Assembly: GCA_003290165.1 (NCBI GenBank)
Contig: QNQO01002066.1
Location: 98,905-162,904, forward strand
DNA from: Berberis thunbergii
Lineage: Eukaryota > Streptophyta > Magnoliopsida > Ranunculales > Berberidaceae
Length of the DNA: 64,000 bases
Direction: 5' to 3'
The notes under the pieces are model-generated. The model worked only from the letters and a program-made list of their open reading frames with translations. It was not told the origin of the DNA and made no database searches. This document shows, piece after piece, positions 45,661 through 57,996 of this stretch. The position numbers and the translations under genes were made by a program. Every line of letters starts with the position of its first letter. The first letter of the stretch is position 1.

Positions 45661-46023
45661 ACCTAAAAAAAATTCAATTTCTAGGCACCTCAACCTGCAT
45701 CAATAAAAATAAAAACCTGTCATTGGGAAGGAAAAACAAACAATGAATGTAAGAAACAATTCATTAAGCAAAATCAATCATTAGAATTCACAGAACCTGT
45801 TTTGCTTATGGGTAAATTAACCACTTATCAAAGTCATATCTACTTTTTCCTCAGCCACTAAACAAGATGTTTGAGCTGGCTAAGATGCTCTAATATCCCG
45901 TAACATCAAGAGATTCAAATGATATAATGTAAATGAATTTCACTTACCTTAATATGTGCTAATTGTGCAGGACAAGTAAATTTTGCACTAAAGGTACATT
46001 CCAAATTCTTAAATAAAACTTAC

Positions 46024-46139
46024 CTGGTTTGTTGTAACGGTTATTATACCAATGGGCAGGGTGAAGACAAAAGCCAAGGCAATTGCTAGTAAGACTCCCC
46101 GGTAGGGAAGTTGCAATTGCCCACTGAATCCTTCGCAAG
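46024..46139 (-). pseudogene. Captured exon of an OPT/YSL-type oligopeptide transporter
   Basis: The minus-strand frame reads GQLQLPYRGVLLAIALAFVF then TLPIGIITVTTNQ, followed directly by a GT donor (GTAAGT). This is the transmembrane segment L-QLP-WG-LLA-ALAF-FTLPI--ITATTNQ of OPT family transporters. Only this exon was recognised; neighbouring exons are absent, so it is a fragment. The splice donor is retained, consistent with capture of genomic DNA. Confidence 0.75.
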
Positions 46140-46443
46140 TAAAAATTGAGAGCGCAATGACCAAAACCATAAGTGAGTAAAATCACCATTGAGGAACAGG
46201 ATCCTAATTCTTCTTCATCAACCTAGTGTGGACATCACCAAACTGATCTCAGAACGTCTCCCTTGTTTTGTTCCAAATTGTCCTATCAAGCATTGAATCA
46301 TAATGTTCAGTGTTAGCACAAATAAAATGCCTACATGCAAATACTAGGCAATAGTGTTCATAAGTATGACTTCATGTTATTGAAGTTTATGCATAAAACC
46401 AAGTACAAATTCATGGAAAAGAACTACCTTCCATGAAAGAGGG

Positions 46444-46812
46444 CTACATGCGAGAGGGTAGCAGCCAGTACACGTAATCAAGGGCTTCTTCCACAACTAT
46501 GCAACATTCTTCAAGAATTTGGGACCTCATTGGACTTCTCACCCCATTTGCATGGTAGTGTACAATCTCCCGAAACAGTACATAGTGGCCTGGTACTGAT
46601 GATGTATTTGCATAATTGGTGTATTCTACGAGTAATGCGTTGTAGGGTTCCAAGAGTTTCTTCGCTGTGATGACACTCTTATGGAGGTCTTCTTCATTTG
46701 TTTTGTCATTGTCAATGCTCAAAATGATGTTCCTCCTGTAGATGAAACGGAGTTGTGGGGCTTGGTTATGGAATCCGACTACTTGGACAACATTTCCAAT
46801 GCGGTACATGTA
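46444..46812 (-). pseudogene. Captured GH3 (acyl-acid amido synthetase) C-terminal fragment
   Basis: The minus frame reads YRIGNVVQVVGFHNQAPQLR, NIILSIDNDKTNEEDLHKSV, ITAKKLLEPYNALLVEYTNY, TSSVPGHYVLF, and LEECCIVVEEALDYVY. These match the C-terminal third of GH3 enzymes, which conjugate amino acids to auxin or jasmonate-type acids. The adenylate-forming motif YRxGD is YRIGN here, losing the Asp. The end YVYWLLPSRM departs from the usual YRRCR, so the frame is broken. No N-terminal part is present. Confidence 0.85.
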
Positions 46813-47518
46813 TAGTCTTGGTACCAAAACACAAGAAAATCTTTTAATTGAATATCCTAATATCCAAAATTGGCAACTTAAGAAACCAAAGGAGTCCATT
46901 TTATTTTGTAGTAATGGATATCCTAATATCGCTAAATTATATAAGACTATATTAGTCATGCACCATAATAATATCTATTCTATCATGCGCGACACACCAA
47001 CTCCACCTATTAATGCCCCTTTTCAGTCATTTCACATAAGAATCAAATTATAATTTAAATATTATACGACATTTAGGTATCACTATCAAAAGCAAAAATC
47101 CGGAAATGGATTTATCACATCATCAAGTTTTTGTTTTACCTTCCTATTGAAGAGAAATGCATATAGAAACAAGGTCTTACTGATTCATAATTGGCATGAT
47201 GAGGTTGTAAAGAATTTTGTAGTTCCAGATTCACCGTTAGACAAGCCCATGCGAAGTTTATTCTCTTCCATCAACCCATCAGCCATCAGCCATCACCAAC
47301 CACCATGAGATGCATCCTTCGGTGTTTTGAGGGTCAACATGGGCCACTAAGCATAACCTATCACCTTGCTCAAGCTCAAGAGACAAGCATAAAAAATCCC
47401 GACTTGCCTTCATTCCCACTCGGAGGGTTTCCTCATGGAGGCAACGAACTACCTGGGTCGCAACCTGTCACCAATTATAGTTCTTAGATAGGAAATAATA
47501 TAATCCTATTCTAAACCT

Positions 47519-47610
47519 CGGACGTGTAATGAAGTACCTTGTTGAAGGATTTGCATGGCTTAATAAAGCGATTCTTTCCCAGGCAAAGAGCAGCCATGAT
47601 CACCAGGTTA
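47519..47610 (-). pseudogene. Unidentified captured exon-like fragment
   Basis: Minus-strand segment with an AG acceptor-like border (GGGCAAG) and GT donor (AACAAGGTACTT), reading INLVIMAALCLGKNRFIKPC then KSFNK. Coding-like composition and exon borders suggest a captured host exon, but I do not recognise the protein. Confidence 0.4.
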
Positions 47611-47819
47611 ATTCCTTGCCCATTTTTTATGTAAACAATAGAAGCAAGTGGATGCCACTTTTTCAACAATATATGACAATCACACTTGATGCTTACTCCA
47701 TATTCTACTAAAGAAAACACAATTTTTTGTTTCTGAAACTATTTGCATATAAGAAATTCAATTATTTGGATCGAATATCAAAAGAATAGAGGCGCATACC
47801 TGCTGCAGTAGTATCATAG

Positions 47820-48050
47820 GCAGATCTGCCAACTCACATCATAACTGTTGATGGAACAAATATCATCAAAAACACCACCACCTTTGGAAAGGCCAATGAC
47901 ATTCGGAGTACACTCTCCTTCTACATCGATGCAATCCTCAATCACTACAACCTTAGTATGGAACTGGGATCTTATCCCATCCTTCCTGCTGTGAACATCA
48001 GACAACCGGCCTCGGTTGCTAGCATGGAGGATGGCCTGAGGGACCTTCAT
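47820..48050 (-). pseudogene. Unidentified captured coding fragment
   Basis: Minus frame with coding-like composition: PQAILHASNRGRLSDVHSRK, FHTKVVVIEDCIDVEGECTP, NVIGLSKGGGVFDDICSINS. I do not recognise it. It sits between other captured fragments in the same orientation, so a host origin is inferred. Confidence 0.45.
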
Positions 48051-48304
48051 TGAAAGTAACCAAGAGGATGTACGAGAATGCTAAGTAGGATGAGATAACA
48101 AATGGAGATACGAAACTTTGCTGGCCTACAGGAATAGAAGACTACATTAGCGATGTCCAGCCTCCTAATTAGTCAATATATAAGTATACATGGGAAATCA
48201 TATTGATACCAGATTTTCAAGCTTGAAAAGATCCTATGAGCCAGAGTTTTACAGAAATGACCAAGAAGATTGACCCCATCTCCTGAAGGATGGCCAGAGA
48301 CTGT

Positions 48305-48577
48305 CTAAGCTCTGCTGGCAGAAGGGTGTCTTTCCTTTACTCTTGCAAAGACATTTTCATGGAAAATTTGTTGTAGATAAATTTCAGAATTGATTGGATT
48401 AGGAAATCTCAACGAGCATTGAAGGGTGGGCTTCTCTTCTTCTACCTTGACATCCTCCAATGTTTCAAATATATCTGAACTTTCAATATGACGGTTGTCA
48501 ACTGATCGAGTCAACAATTTGATCTGTGTCTTGCTCAGTTGGCGCAAGTGATAAATATAAGGATGCTCCTTGACCAA
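48305..48577 (-). pseudogene. Unidentified captured coding fragment
   Basis: Minus frame EHPYIYHLRQLSKTQIKLLT, RSVDNRHIESSDIFETLEDV, EEEKPTLQCSLRFPNPINSE, IYLQQIFHENVFARVKERH, ending at TAG. Well-behaved protein-like sequence that I cannot assign. It lies in the same orientation as the GH3 and RRM fragments. Confidence 0.5.
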
Positions 48578-49632
48578 TGCCCAACTCCATATAGTTTTCT
48601 AAAGATGTAAGAATTTCGATGAGATGGTAATGGATCAATTTATCAAGTTCATGAGAATCAGGCTGTCAGACGAACCTGCTCAATTGGGCAATCATGCACT
48701 TCTTCATCTGTATACAAAGATTACAACTTCGGTCAAAATGATATTTACAACAAATAGTTGAAGCAAGTTTGGCAAGTGAATTGAACTGACCTGAAATTTC
48801 AGCTTTCAGAGTGACTGTATCTAGCTTTTCTGCACCATTCATCCTTCAAAATTTTCAGACTCAATGAAGCTATTTTGATGAGTCTGCAATCATGTCTGAT
48901 AGTAAGGTTATCAAACCTACATAAAAAAAATCATTTTCACGCAAATAACCCTATCAACCTGCAAATCTGCCATGAACTCAGCTCAACCTGCAACCTGAAA
49001 GCGCTGTTTCAGCGTTGCAAGAAGCTTGCAAGTCATTCACAAACAATACCAGTATGGGTGACAAGTCATTCACAATTCATTAAACCTACAAGTTGGGGAA
49101 TAGTCGATGTTCTGCGTTGCAATAAGCGTGCAAGTTGCTGAGACACTTCACATTAAAATTATGACGTATTAGAATGATCTGGATCGAGAGGATATATAGC
49201 ATTGTCATATGAATATTTACAAACTCTGCAGGGTCCAATTAATGGTGGGACAAAAGCATAAATGCATTCATTATATTCCTTTTCTTTGACAAAATCATAA
49301 ATGCATTCATTCATATTCATACTACGATATACTTCAGTATGAACTGATAACGTTGTTCACACATTTTGTTGATCACTTTTCTCAAACCTGATTTAGTGTA
49401 GTGAGGCGACCTCGAAGATGCTTTGGTGCTATTTCAGCTACAAAACAGGTACCGATTTATCCATTTACATGTGTCATAATGTTTAAAATCATAAAATTTC
49501 TCACCATTTTGTCTACAACTAATAGAAAAGATTTAAAAAGTCTTATAGGAAAATACTCCCATTCCGTATTGGATAGTCTTCCAAAGTCAAGTGCCAGAGC
49601 TCCCTATGAAAAGGTTTAAACATGAAAATGTT

Positions 49633-49942
49633 CACTACACCAAATTGACACTTTTGTAACAACTCTCAAAACAGTATCACTTTTGAGATGTTACAATCCA
49701 CTAAACAATTTCAAATCAAAACTAAATTTAGTCAAAAAAATGAAAAACAGTAACACAAAAAAAATGATACAATAAGTTGGATCACCATTAATAGTATCAC
49801 TTTTATAACTATACTCTTCATGGTGATACTATTATTGTATCATTTTGTTTGTGAAAATGTGTAAATTTGTTAGGTAAATTGTTACACTTCAAAAGTGATA
49901 TTATTTTGGAGGTTGTTACAAAAATGCCAATTTGGTGTAGTG
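49633..49942. mobile_element. CACTA-type MITE, copy 1 (310 bp)
   Basis: Inverted ends CACTACACCAAATTG... / ...CAATTTGGTGTAGTG flanked by GTT on both sides (49630-49632, 49943-49945), the 3-bp duplication expected for CACTA. Inner symmetric motifs (AGTATCACTTTTGAG, TGTTACAA) show it is nearly palindromic. It lies inside the large CACTA element but its terminal sequence differs from that element's. Confidence 0.92.
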
Positions 49943-51050
49943 GTTGGAACATATTTGATGAGGGAAAACTTATAAATTTTAGAAATGAAATACACATTAT
50001 TGAGAATAAACAGAGTACAGATGAAGCAAACCTGTGCAAAGTATATGGCAAGCCATCCTGCAACACGAAAAGCAACTGACCTTCTCATTGCTTGTGCCCC
50101 ATTTTAAAAAAGAAGCGATGACTTGAGTATCTTAGGAACACAAAAAATCCCCTTCAGGTTAGTGTTGAGTACAAAGGACTATAGTTTTCCTTACCCCCTT
50201 TCGGCCTATGAAATCGGTTATTGGCCCACTTTTAATTGCACCAATCATTGCACAATTGTCAATATGGAGATAAAGACAGAGTACTGGGTAGGAAAGAAAA
50301 TGTCGATGCTAAGAAGTGTAAAATACATGACTAGAACTTGCTTCTCCACAAACATTATGGTCAACATATTTAAAACTATGTTTCAAATATAAACCGCTAT
50401 GATTAACAAATGCATCATCCCCAACTATTGGGATCAGTGACAAAGATCCTCTTTGTTGACCCTATCTTCAGGTATTCATAAAAATTTAGTCGAGACTTCT
50501 CATTAGTGTTACCATCTTCCATCCTTCCTTATTGGCCCTGGATAATCTGGAAAGGAACATTTTTCATGTTCCTAGGCTAAATGGTGGGATTCCCATTTCT
50601 GAATAAGGTCAAAGACAGATTTTAGTTCATATCATTACATGAAAAACTTAGTAACAAGTATATTTGTCAAAAACATAATTTCTTTACTGGGAAGAACGCA
50701 TCCCCAAATCTGAAGAACTTTTTACAATCACTGAGTAAAAATATTGTAAACAAACCTCTGACAATGATAGATATTAGATCCTCCCTTATAACAGCTTGAG
50801 TAGGCGATGAAAAACCAATAACTAAGCTCAGAAAAGCAACACAGAACACCAAATATCAGCATTTGTAAACACTAGACTATGGAGGCAAAGAGATTAGTTG
50901 AAGACTGGTCACTTACACAACATCCAAATTCAGTTGAAGACTGGTCACTTACACAACTCTAAGAATTATATGACATAGTACTGCAAGGTCAAACTGACAA
51001 GCAACATGTTGACATCCAATTTAAGTAACATAAAATTCATAGTTTCGTAC

Positions 51051-51324
51051 CGAAAGAACTTTTTCCAAAGAGGATATTGATTCATACTCAACAAATCCAA
51101 AGCAGAAACCCTGTTGATGTGAAGCTAGTAACACAGAATAAATGCCACCATAGGGAAATGTAAGCCTGGAGAGAATATTATGGAGCTAAAAGTAAATCAT
51201 ACCTTGTTACTTCTGACTTGTACACCATTTGGCTTGATATCCCCGAATTCATTGAACTCCTCCTCAACCTGTGCAACAGTTATAGGAAGAGGCAAACTCC
51301 GGATATAGATTGAATGACCTTCAG
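51051..51324 (-). pseudogene. Captured RRM exons of a G3BP-like (NTF2 plus RRM) protein
   Basis: Two minus-strand exons with correct borders: 51203-51324 reading EGHSIYIRSLPLPITVAQVE, EEFNEFGDIKPNGVQVRSNK, and 51051-51110 reading GFCFGFVEYESISSLEKVLS. This is the first half of the RRM of plant G3BP-like stress-granule proteins (RNP1 FCFGFVEY, RNP2 IYIRSL). The intron is retained, so the capture was from genomic DNA. The NTF2 domain and the RRM end were not found. Confidence 0.82.
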
Positions 51325-51929
51325 CTGTTTGAAATGTTAAACAACTTATTAGAATATAGTAAGTCAAAGTACTAGAAAAACAAAGTCGTATACGAATAAC
51401 ATATTTATGAAAATGCCAACTAGATCCACACTTGAAATACCAATTAGCATACACATATAAAGGTAATATGAAAAGAAAATTACTTTCTTCTGGATGGGAG
51501 CTCTCAAAAGCATTGTTATTACTAGCATACACACTTGTTCCTCCACAAACTTACAATTGAAGCATATGACTTCTCAACCAGCATGTAAGAAAAATATAAC
51601 AATTGAAGCATAAGATTCACAAAAAATATAACAAATAAAATAGCAATGCAAGGAACATAACCCTTTAATATATTTATAGGTAAAACGGTTACAAAGAACA
51701 TATACCACATTCTCCTATAACAACATGACTAATCCAAAAAAGTTAGAAACAAAATAGGATCCTCTGTCTTAATCAGCATAAGTTAGCTCTGCATTCATAT
51801 ATATATACATCCAAGTATAGCACATCGGCAAGCCACTTCAAACCTGTAGACAATGATCAAATAAGGGAAACAACTATTATCACTGATGGCATACAAAACA
51901 CATCCTAGTTATTATCACTTTGAAAAACT

Positions 51930-53545
51930 CACCGCTAATGTGCCTCAGATCCACCATTGTTTGATCAGTTAGTCTCCTCAATGCTTGCATCATCACGGCC
52001 ATATCATCATTCATTTTATTCATTTCATCACTGTCCACTTTCTCGTAGTCTGCCAACTCTTTTTATAGCTTGAGATCTAAAGCAACTACTTGTGTCATTT
52101 TTCAGATGTTGGCGTGACCCCATGTCCCTACAACGTACACGTCCAGTCTGTCTGGCTCGAATACTTGAGTAAAAATGTGATCGTCATCTAAGGAGTTTAA
52201 TCCCTCCTCTCGTTGCACTGTAAGATTTTGTATCTCTTCCTACATTTAGATGCTTATTTAGTTAGTGAATTTAAAATATAAGTGGTAATGGATACCAACA
52301 ATTTAAATTGAAAATAAAACTGACTGCCTTTCTTTGAGTGAATACATCTGAATATGATCTATTTTTGCCTGTATAAGAAAGCTCAAACATCCTAATATGA
52401 GATGGGAAAACTCATGTCCTTTTCATCTTGCAACAATAGAAAACGTACACAAATGAGTAACTATATTTCTACCTAAGTTGACATTCAAACCCAAAATCTC
52501 AAACATTTTGTACTTAACCTCTATATCCTCAATTATGGCGAAGGATTTTCTACCTGCATGATGAAGCATTTGTTGTATGTCACGCCTATCTTTATTCTTA
52601 TCACACAATTCCTGAATTTATTAAAAACGGATTTGAAAATCTATGTCATCAAGAATGAAGTATGCATATATAATGTAAAACTGTTGAATAATAACAGTAT
52701 ATTCTAATCATCTACAAAGTCAAGTCTCCTAATGAATGGAGCGAAAGAAAAAGAAAAAAAAAAGTAAAACTAGTCTTATCCATGTTTGCCGCCATAACTT
52801 AAGGTACCACCAATTTATAGTTAATCTAGGAGAGTATTATCCATGCATCATTTCTTAAAGACGAATACGGCAAAAAGTAATCATGTCAGAGTGTCGTGTC
52901 CGTATCTGACACGACATGGGTGTCCGTATCCATGCATCCTTGCTTAAAACTAGGTTTTTTCAGTTTGGCTAGTATATTCTAATCAAGTGTGATATTATCT
53001 CAAGTTTTAGGTACATACCTTAACCTTTGACGTTCCCCAATGTTCTTTTATCAACCATTTCCAATCTTCTTCTTTACAAATGGTGGTCGATTTTGAAGTC
53101 GTTCCTCATCTGTCTCATGTATATCATAATAGTCCTTCAATTCAGATCATTAGTCCCTCCATTTCTTTTTCCCATTTCCTTCATTAACAACTTCTTTCTT
53201 TTTGGATCATCCCCTATGTCGAACTTCTCCTGAATAAAAGAGCAAATTTGATCAATATATATGCACATATTATAATGATAAGATACGTACCAATAACGAC
53301 TCAAGCATTTTGGCCTTTACATTTTTGTCAAGTTTTCTCCATGAAGGTGCAGCAACAGATGTAACTTGCATGTTCCGGATTACAATTCCTTGTTGAGACG
53401 CAAATAATGGCATGTGCTCTCCTATTACACGATGTCTGTCATCAAATTCCAGACTCAGTTTTGTTCCTTTTGGTAGACTTGCTACCTTGTGTCCCAATGC
53501 TCGTCCACATTCTTTCCTATTCCTCATACTACCTATGTAAAGGAA
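51930..53545 (-). pseudogene. CACTA second ORF (TNPA-like, Transposase_24 type)
   Basis: Minus-strand segments in order: CGRALGHKVASLPKGTKLSL, EFDDRHRVIGEHMPLFASQQ, VAAPSWRKLDKNVKAKMLES (53290-53530), then EKFDIGDDPKRKKL near 53215, DRRDIQQMLHHAGRKSF near 52550-52590, a degraded QVFEPDRLDVYVVGTWG near 52170-52130, and the coiled end DSDEMNKMNDDMAVMMQALR (52010-51970). The layout matches the accessory DNA-binding protein of plant CACTA elements. Introns and decay are mixed, and stops are present. Confidence 0.7.
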
Positions 53546-53848
53546 ATTATTAATGTTAAAAAATTTAATTTTAAGTACAATTTCTATAAGAAAAATGGAA
53601 CTTATATTATTTAGAGTGAGTAAAAATACCAGAAGAACTTGACTCAATATTATGGGAAGACTCCTCTGAATGGAATGGGGGTGACTTATCAGTTCTCGGT
53701 GGTCATGGTGCCATACTTGAAAAATGCACAAAAAGTGACCTAGTGCCATAACATAATAATAATAATAATACGTTATAACATTTGATGACTATTCAATTAC
53801 CATAGTTCAAACATCAACTCTCTTATTTCTTTTCCTCTTTTTTTTGTG

Positions 53849-56800
53849 TTATTTTCTAACAATGGAATTGTTTCCATTGGCAAAATTAGCTCTATTCCAT
53901 ACAACAACATGATCAACATCATCACTTGGTGCACAAGTGATTGATGTATCCCCTGGTACTAGGGGTTGCAATGCCTCTGTTTCATCGACGGTTGCCTCGT
54001 CTTCATGTTCTGGCACGACATAAAATTCACGTCGTGCAGCTTTTGTCACAACTAGCCATCCCGATCTTGCATTATCTCTAACATAGAAAACTTGTTCGCA
54101 CTGGCTTGCTAAGACGAATGGTTCATTTGTTTGAAGTATTCGTTGGAAATTAACACTTACAAAACCATGTCTATCCTTTTCAATACCTCGTCCAGGGCTG
54201 TGGATATCTCTCCAATCACACTTGAACAGAACAACACGATTTCCTCCTAAATATTGCAATTCAACAACATCAATAAGAACTCCATAGTAATTCAATTTAT
54301 CGATTCCATTATCTTTATTAACAACCACACCACTATTTTGTGTTTTTAACCGAGCTTCCCAGCTTTTCGTGTGGAACTTAAATCCATTGACAACATAACC
54401 ATTCCATGACAATACTACTTTGTCAGGACCACGAGCTAATGGGCGCAACTGTTCGACTGATTCATCACTAGTTGTTCAACATAATTCAATCACCTATGCA
54501 ATGAAAAGTACCAATTATGTTATGAAAAATATTCTTAGTATGATTGTTGACGATGATTAAGGTCTAAGTTCCATACACGAGCCTCAAACCACTTTGGGAA
54601 TTGTTGACGATGAATAAGGTCTAAGTTCCTTGAATGTGTATGTTTAAGATTTCTTTATGTTCCCTGCAAATAAGTAACATATGTTAGATAATTTAGTGAC
54701 TTAAAAACACATGAGTAGTATAAATGGTTATTTCTTACTCAATAAAAGGTGTCACATCTTCACAATTTTGCAAGATGTACCAGTGTGCTTGGGTCCATTC
54801 TTCCATACTTAACTCTTTTACAACTGATTTTCCCAAAGCACGTCCCTTTGTTGAAAATATAGAAAGTCCACCTTGATGTTGGTCACCAGAGCCATCAAAG
54901 TTCCTAGGAACTTGATTAAACTTTGTTTCTATATCATACAAGTACCTTGAACAAAAATTTATACACTCTTCTAGAATGTAACCTTCAGCAATTGATCCCT
55001 CCGGTCGACTTTTGTTCTGGACATATGACTTCAAGGTGTGCAAGTACCTACATTTGGAATTATAAGTATGTTTCTCAAACAGGGCCTAATTGTGGGTACT
55101 TGCAACAACAAAAATATATGTACTTCTCAATGGGATACATCCAACGGTATTGAACAAAACCAGCAATCTTGACTTCATTTGCCAAGTGGTGAAGTACCAT
55201 CACATCAAAACATGATGGTGGAAATACATCTCTAAACTACACAATGTAATTGCAGCATTCCATTCTATTCTCTTTAGTTCCTCAACTCGAAGAGTTTTTT
55301 AGCATAAATCAACAAATAAACTACTCAAACTGATCAAGGCATCACACACATCAACTGGCAATATGCCTCGAATAGCAAGTGGAAGTAGTCGTTGGAGAAG
55401 AACATGACAATCATGACTTTTAGGCCAATTAACATTTTTTCTTTAAGTTAACACATCTGAATATGTTTGAAGAAAAACCATCAGGAACCTTGATATCTTT
55501 CAAGATTTGTAGCACACGACTCTTTTCATCGGATGACAAAGTATACGGGCGGGAGGGAGTAAATAAGTGTTCTCATCTTTCTTAATTGGATGTAACTCTT
55601 CTCTAAGCTTTAAATGTTGCAAATCCAAACGGGAATTGAGATTATCCTTTGTTTTTTTTCGAAACTCCTAGCAATGTCGCAATCACATTATCGCACACAT
55701 TTTTCTCAATACATCTAGATTGTGACAATGAGCAAATTTTCCAATACGGAAGATAAAAGAATATACTCTTTTTTTCAAATTATGATGCATGCTTCACTCG
55801 GCTTATTTCTTTCCCTTACCAAATGTTATTTGTTCTACTCTTGCATTTGCTCAAGAATATCATCACCTGACATAAACAATGGTGGAGGTCTTGGTTCTTT
55901 ATTGCCATCAAAGTTGTGTTTGTTATCACGCCATTAATGATCCAGTGGTAAGAATCTTCGATGACACATATAACATTGTTTCTTTCCATGCACTAATCTC
56001 TTCGAACATGTCTCCACGTTACAAATTGGGCATGCTAAATATCCTTTAGTGTTCCATCCTGAGAGAACGACATAACCTAGGAAAGTCACTAATAGTCCAT
56101 AACAAGGTTGCCCTCATTTGGAAGGTTTTCTAATGGATGCATCAAATGTATCCACGCCTTCTTCCCATAATTCTTTTAACTCATCAATTAATGGTTGTAA
56201 GTAAATATCGATGTTATTTCCAGGAGCTTTCTCTCCCGGAATAAGCAGAGACAAAATCATAATTGTTTGTTTCATGCATATCCATGGGGGGAAATTATAT
56301 GATATTACAACAACGGGCCACATGATATATGATAGACTCATGTTGCTAAACGGATTAAAGCCATCACTTGCAATCCAAGTCTCACATTTCTCGGTTCAAC
56401 GCTAAAGTCGGGATACAATTGATCAAAATGTTTCCAAGCCTCTGAATCTGCAGGATGTGCTAGATTGTCATCTCTAATATAGTTATCATGGTTCCACTTC
56501 ATTGCATAAGCAATTTTGGAAGACATGGTGCCTTGGTTTTAAAGGAAAGTGGCGCAAAATCTTTCTTGAGACTCGTTTCCTCCAATTATAATATCCAGTA
56601 GACTCCTCATCATCATCATTATCTCCACAATCAATTTTTTTCCATCTCGATTCTCCACAAGTTGGGCAATACTCTGCGTAAGCATGTTCTTTACAAAATA
56701 AAACACAATCATTGATGCACGCATCTATCTTATCATATGAATGCCCAAGATCTTGAAAAATCTTTTTTACCTCGTAGTATGACTTTGGTAGCGTCTCATC

Positions 56801-57382
56801 TTTAGGAAAAACCTTCTTTAACTCCTTAAGCAACATGGTAAAGCCTCAGTTATTCATTCCCCCCACACATTTAATATGTAAAAGTTTTAAGATGAAAGAC
56901 AATAAAGAAATCTCACACCCAGGATATATGTTAGTCTTGCCATTTTGAATGACCCTCAAAATTCTTTCAGCCTCATTTTGTGGTACAGTACTACTAGTAG
57001 TCTCCGTCTCATATCTTTGATCTCTGACATTCTCATGATTAAACCCTAGTAAAGTATCCACGATCAACTCGTCTATTTCATCACATTCAACCTCATTATC
57101 AAGCTCTAATTCGTCATCCTCATTGCCTGTGGTAGCATGTCTATCTTCACTATGATAGTCCCAATATGTGTAACCATGAAGTTTGCCACTTATGATCAAA
57201 TCTTCTCTAACTTCATCCCTTGTCTTCAGACGGCCATTGAAGCACTTTCTACATGGGCAATATATTAGGTTCCCAGATTTTGTGTGCTGAAACGCAAAAT
57301 CAAGAAATGCTTCTACTCCTCTTATATAGTTGGGGTCTAAACGATTCTCAATATCCATCCAGCTTTTGTCCAACGTGGCCAT
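53849..57382 (-). pseudogene. CACTA transposase (TNPD/Tnp2-like), decayed
   Basis: The N-terminus at ATG 57380-57382 holds the Transpos_assoc domain: DKSWMDIENRLDPNYIRGVE, FLDFAF, CPCRKCFNGRLKTRDEVRED. Next is the Tnp2/transposase_21 region: LLKELKKVFPKDETLPKSYY, KIDACINDCVLFCKEHAYAE, CPTCGESRWKK (56640-56836), HPADSEAWKHFDQLYPDFSV (56390-56460), then MSLSYIMWPVVVISYN and LLIPGEKAPGNNIDIYLQPL (56170-56341). Further left are a DUF4218-like part (54735-55043, GSIAEGYILEECINFCSRYL) and a DUF4216 part (53849-54448, YYGVLIDVVELQYLGGNRVV, LFKCDWRDI). Frameshifts and stops between these make it inactive. Confidence 0.88.
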
Positions 57383-57870
57383 TAAATCCCTATCTTGTTT
57401 TTACATATCAAAGTGAAAGAGAAAAAAATGAAGTAAAATAAAAGGAGATAAATGTATAGAAAGGATAACTCAAATTTGAAACAATCAAGGATGAATATAC
57501 CTGATCTCAATAGAAAATCCAAATAATTGTTCTATTGGATAACGGAGAACTACTTTTGCTTTAACAAATAACCTAATTGGCTTATATTCTCCAGACCGCC
57601 TTTGTTTCCTGCATTATCCAATAACAAGGGTTGAAGTGAACATAAACTAAATATAGCATTCTTATGGACGATTAAATTTAGCAACATTGCCAAAATAAGA
57701 CTAAGAAAAATGAGATTGCTCCATACATATTTCTTCATAAACTCTATTGATTTCAGATTTATTTCACAAGTATGTTAGAACATACTGTAACAATGCGCAT
57801 TACAACTATACGATATCCTTGTCTAGTATCATCAAATTGTGTTTTAAACTTTTAGTTGATCCACATTTGT

Positions 57871-57996
57871 ATATCCTTCAATCTTTAAATGCGTAATTGG
57901 GTCAATATGTCAAAATTGATATGTCATCAATGACCATTTTGGAATTATCCTCCTATGGGGCTCACCCACGCCCTAAGGTGTAGTTTAGCCACTCAT
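57871..57996. repeat. Dispersed repeat R1, copy 2, right piece
   Basis: Starts like copy 1 (ATATCCTTCAATC for ATACCTTTGATC) and ends with the shared GGCTCACCC..CCCTAAGGTGTAGT and TTAGCCACTCAT. About 110 bases shorter than the same interval in copy 1. Confidence 0.55.

Larger units (their letters stand above)
45236..57870 (-). mobile_element. CACTA (En/Spm) transposon, about 12.6 kb, with captured gene fragments
   Basis: The left end (CCAGTACAAG, a decayed CACTACAAG terminus) and a subterminal array of GGCGCTT/AAGCGCC motifs (45259-45660) lie inside repeat R1. R1-like sequence resumes near 57871 (ATATCCTTCAATC against ATACCTTTGATC in copy 1). The right part holds both CACTA ORFs on the minus strand, the left part (46.0-51.4 kb) holds same-strand fragments of host genes. 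The right terminal repeat could not be read, so that border is inferred from the R1 match. All transposon ORFs are broken. Confidence 0.75.

Noticed and set aside
55722..55937. Plus-strand open frame
   Set aside because: Shadow over the decayed CACTA transposase region.
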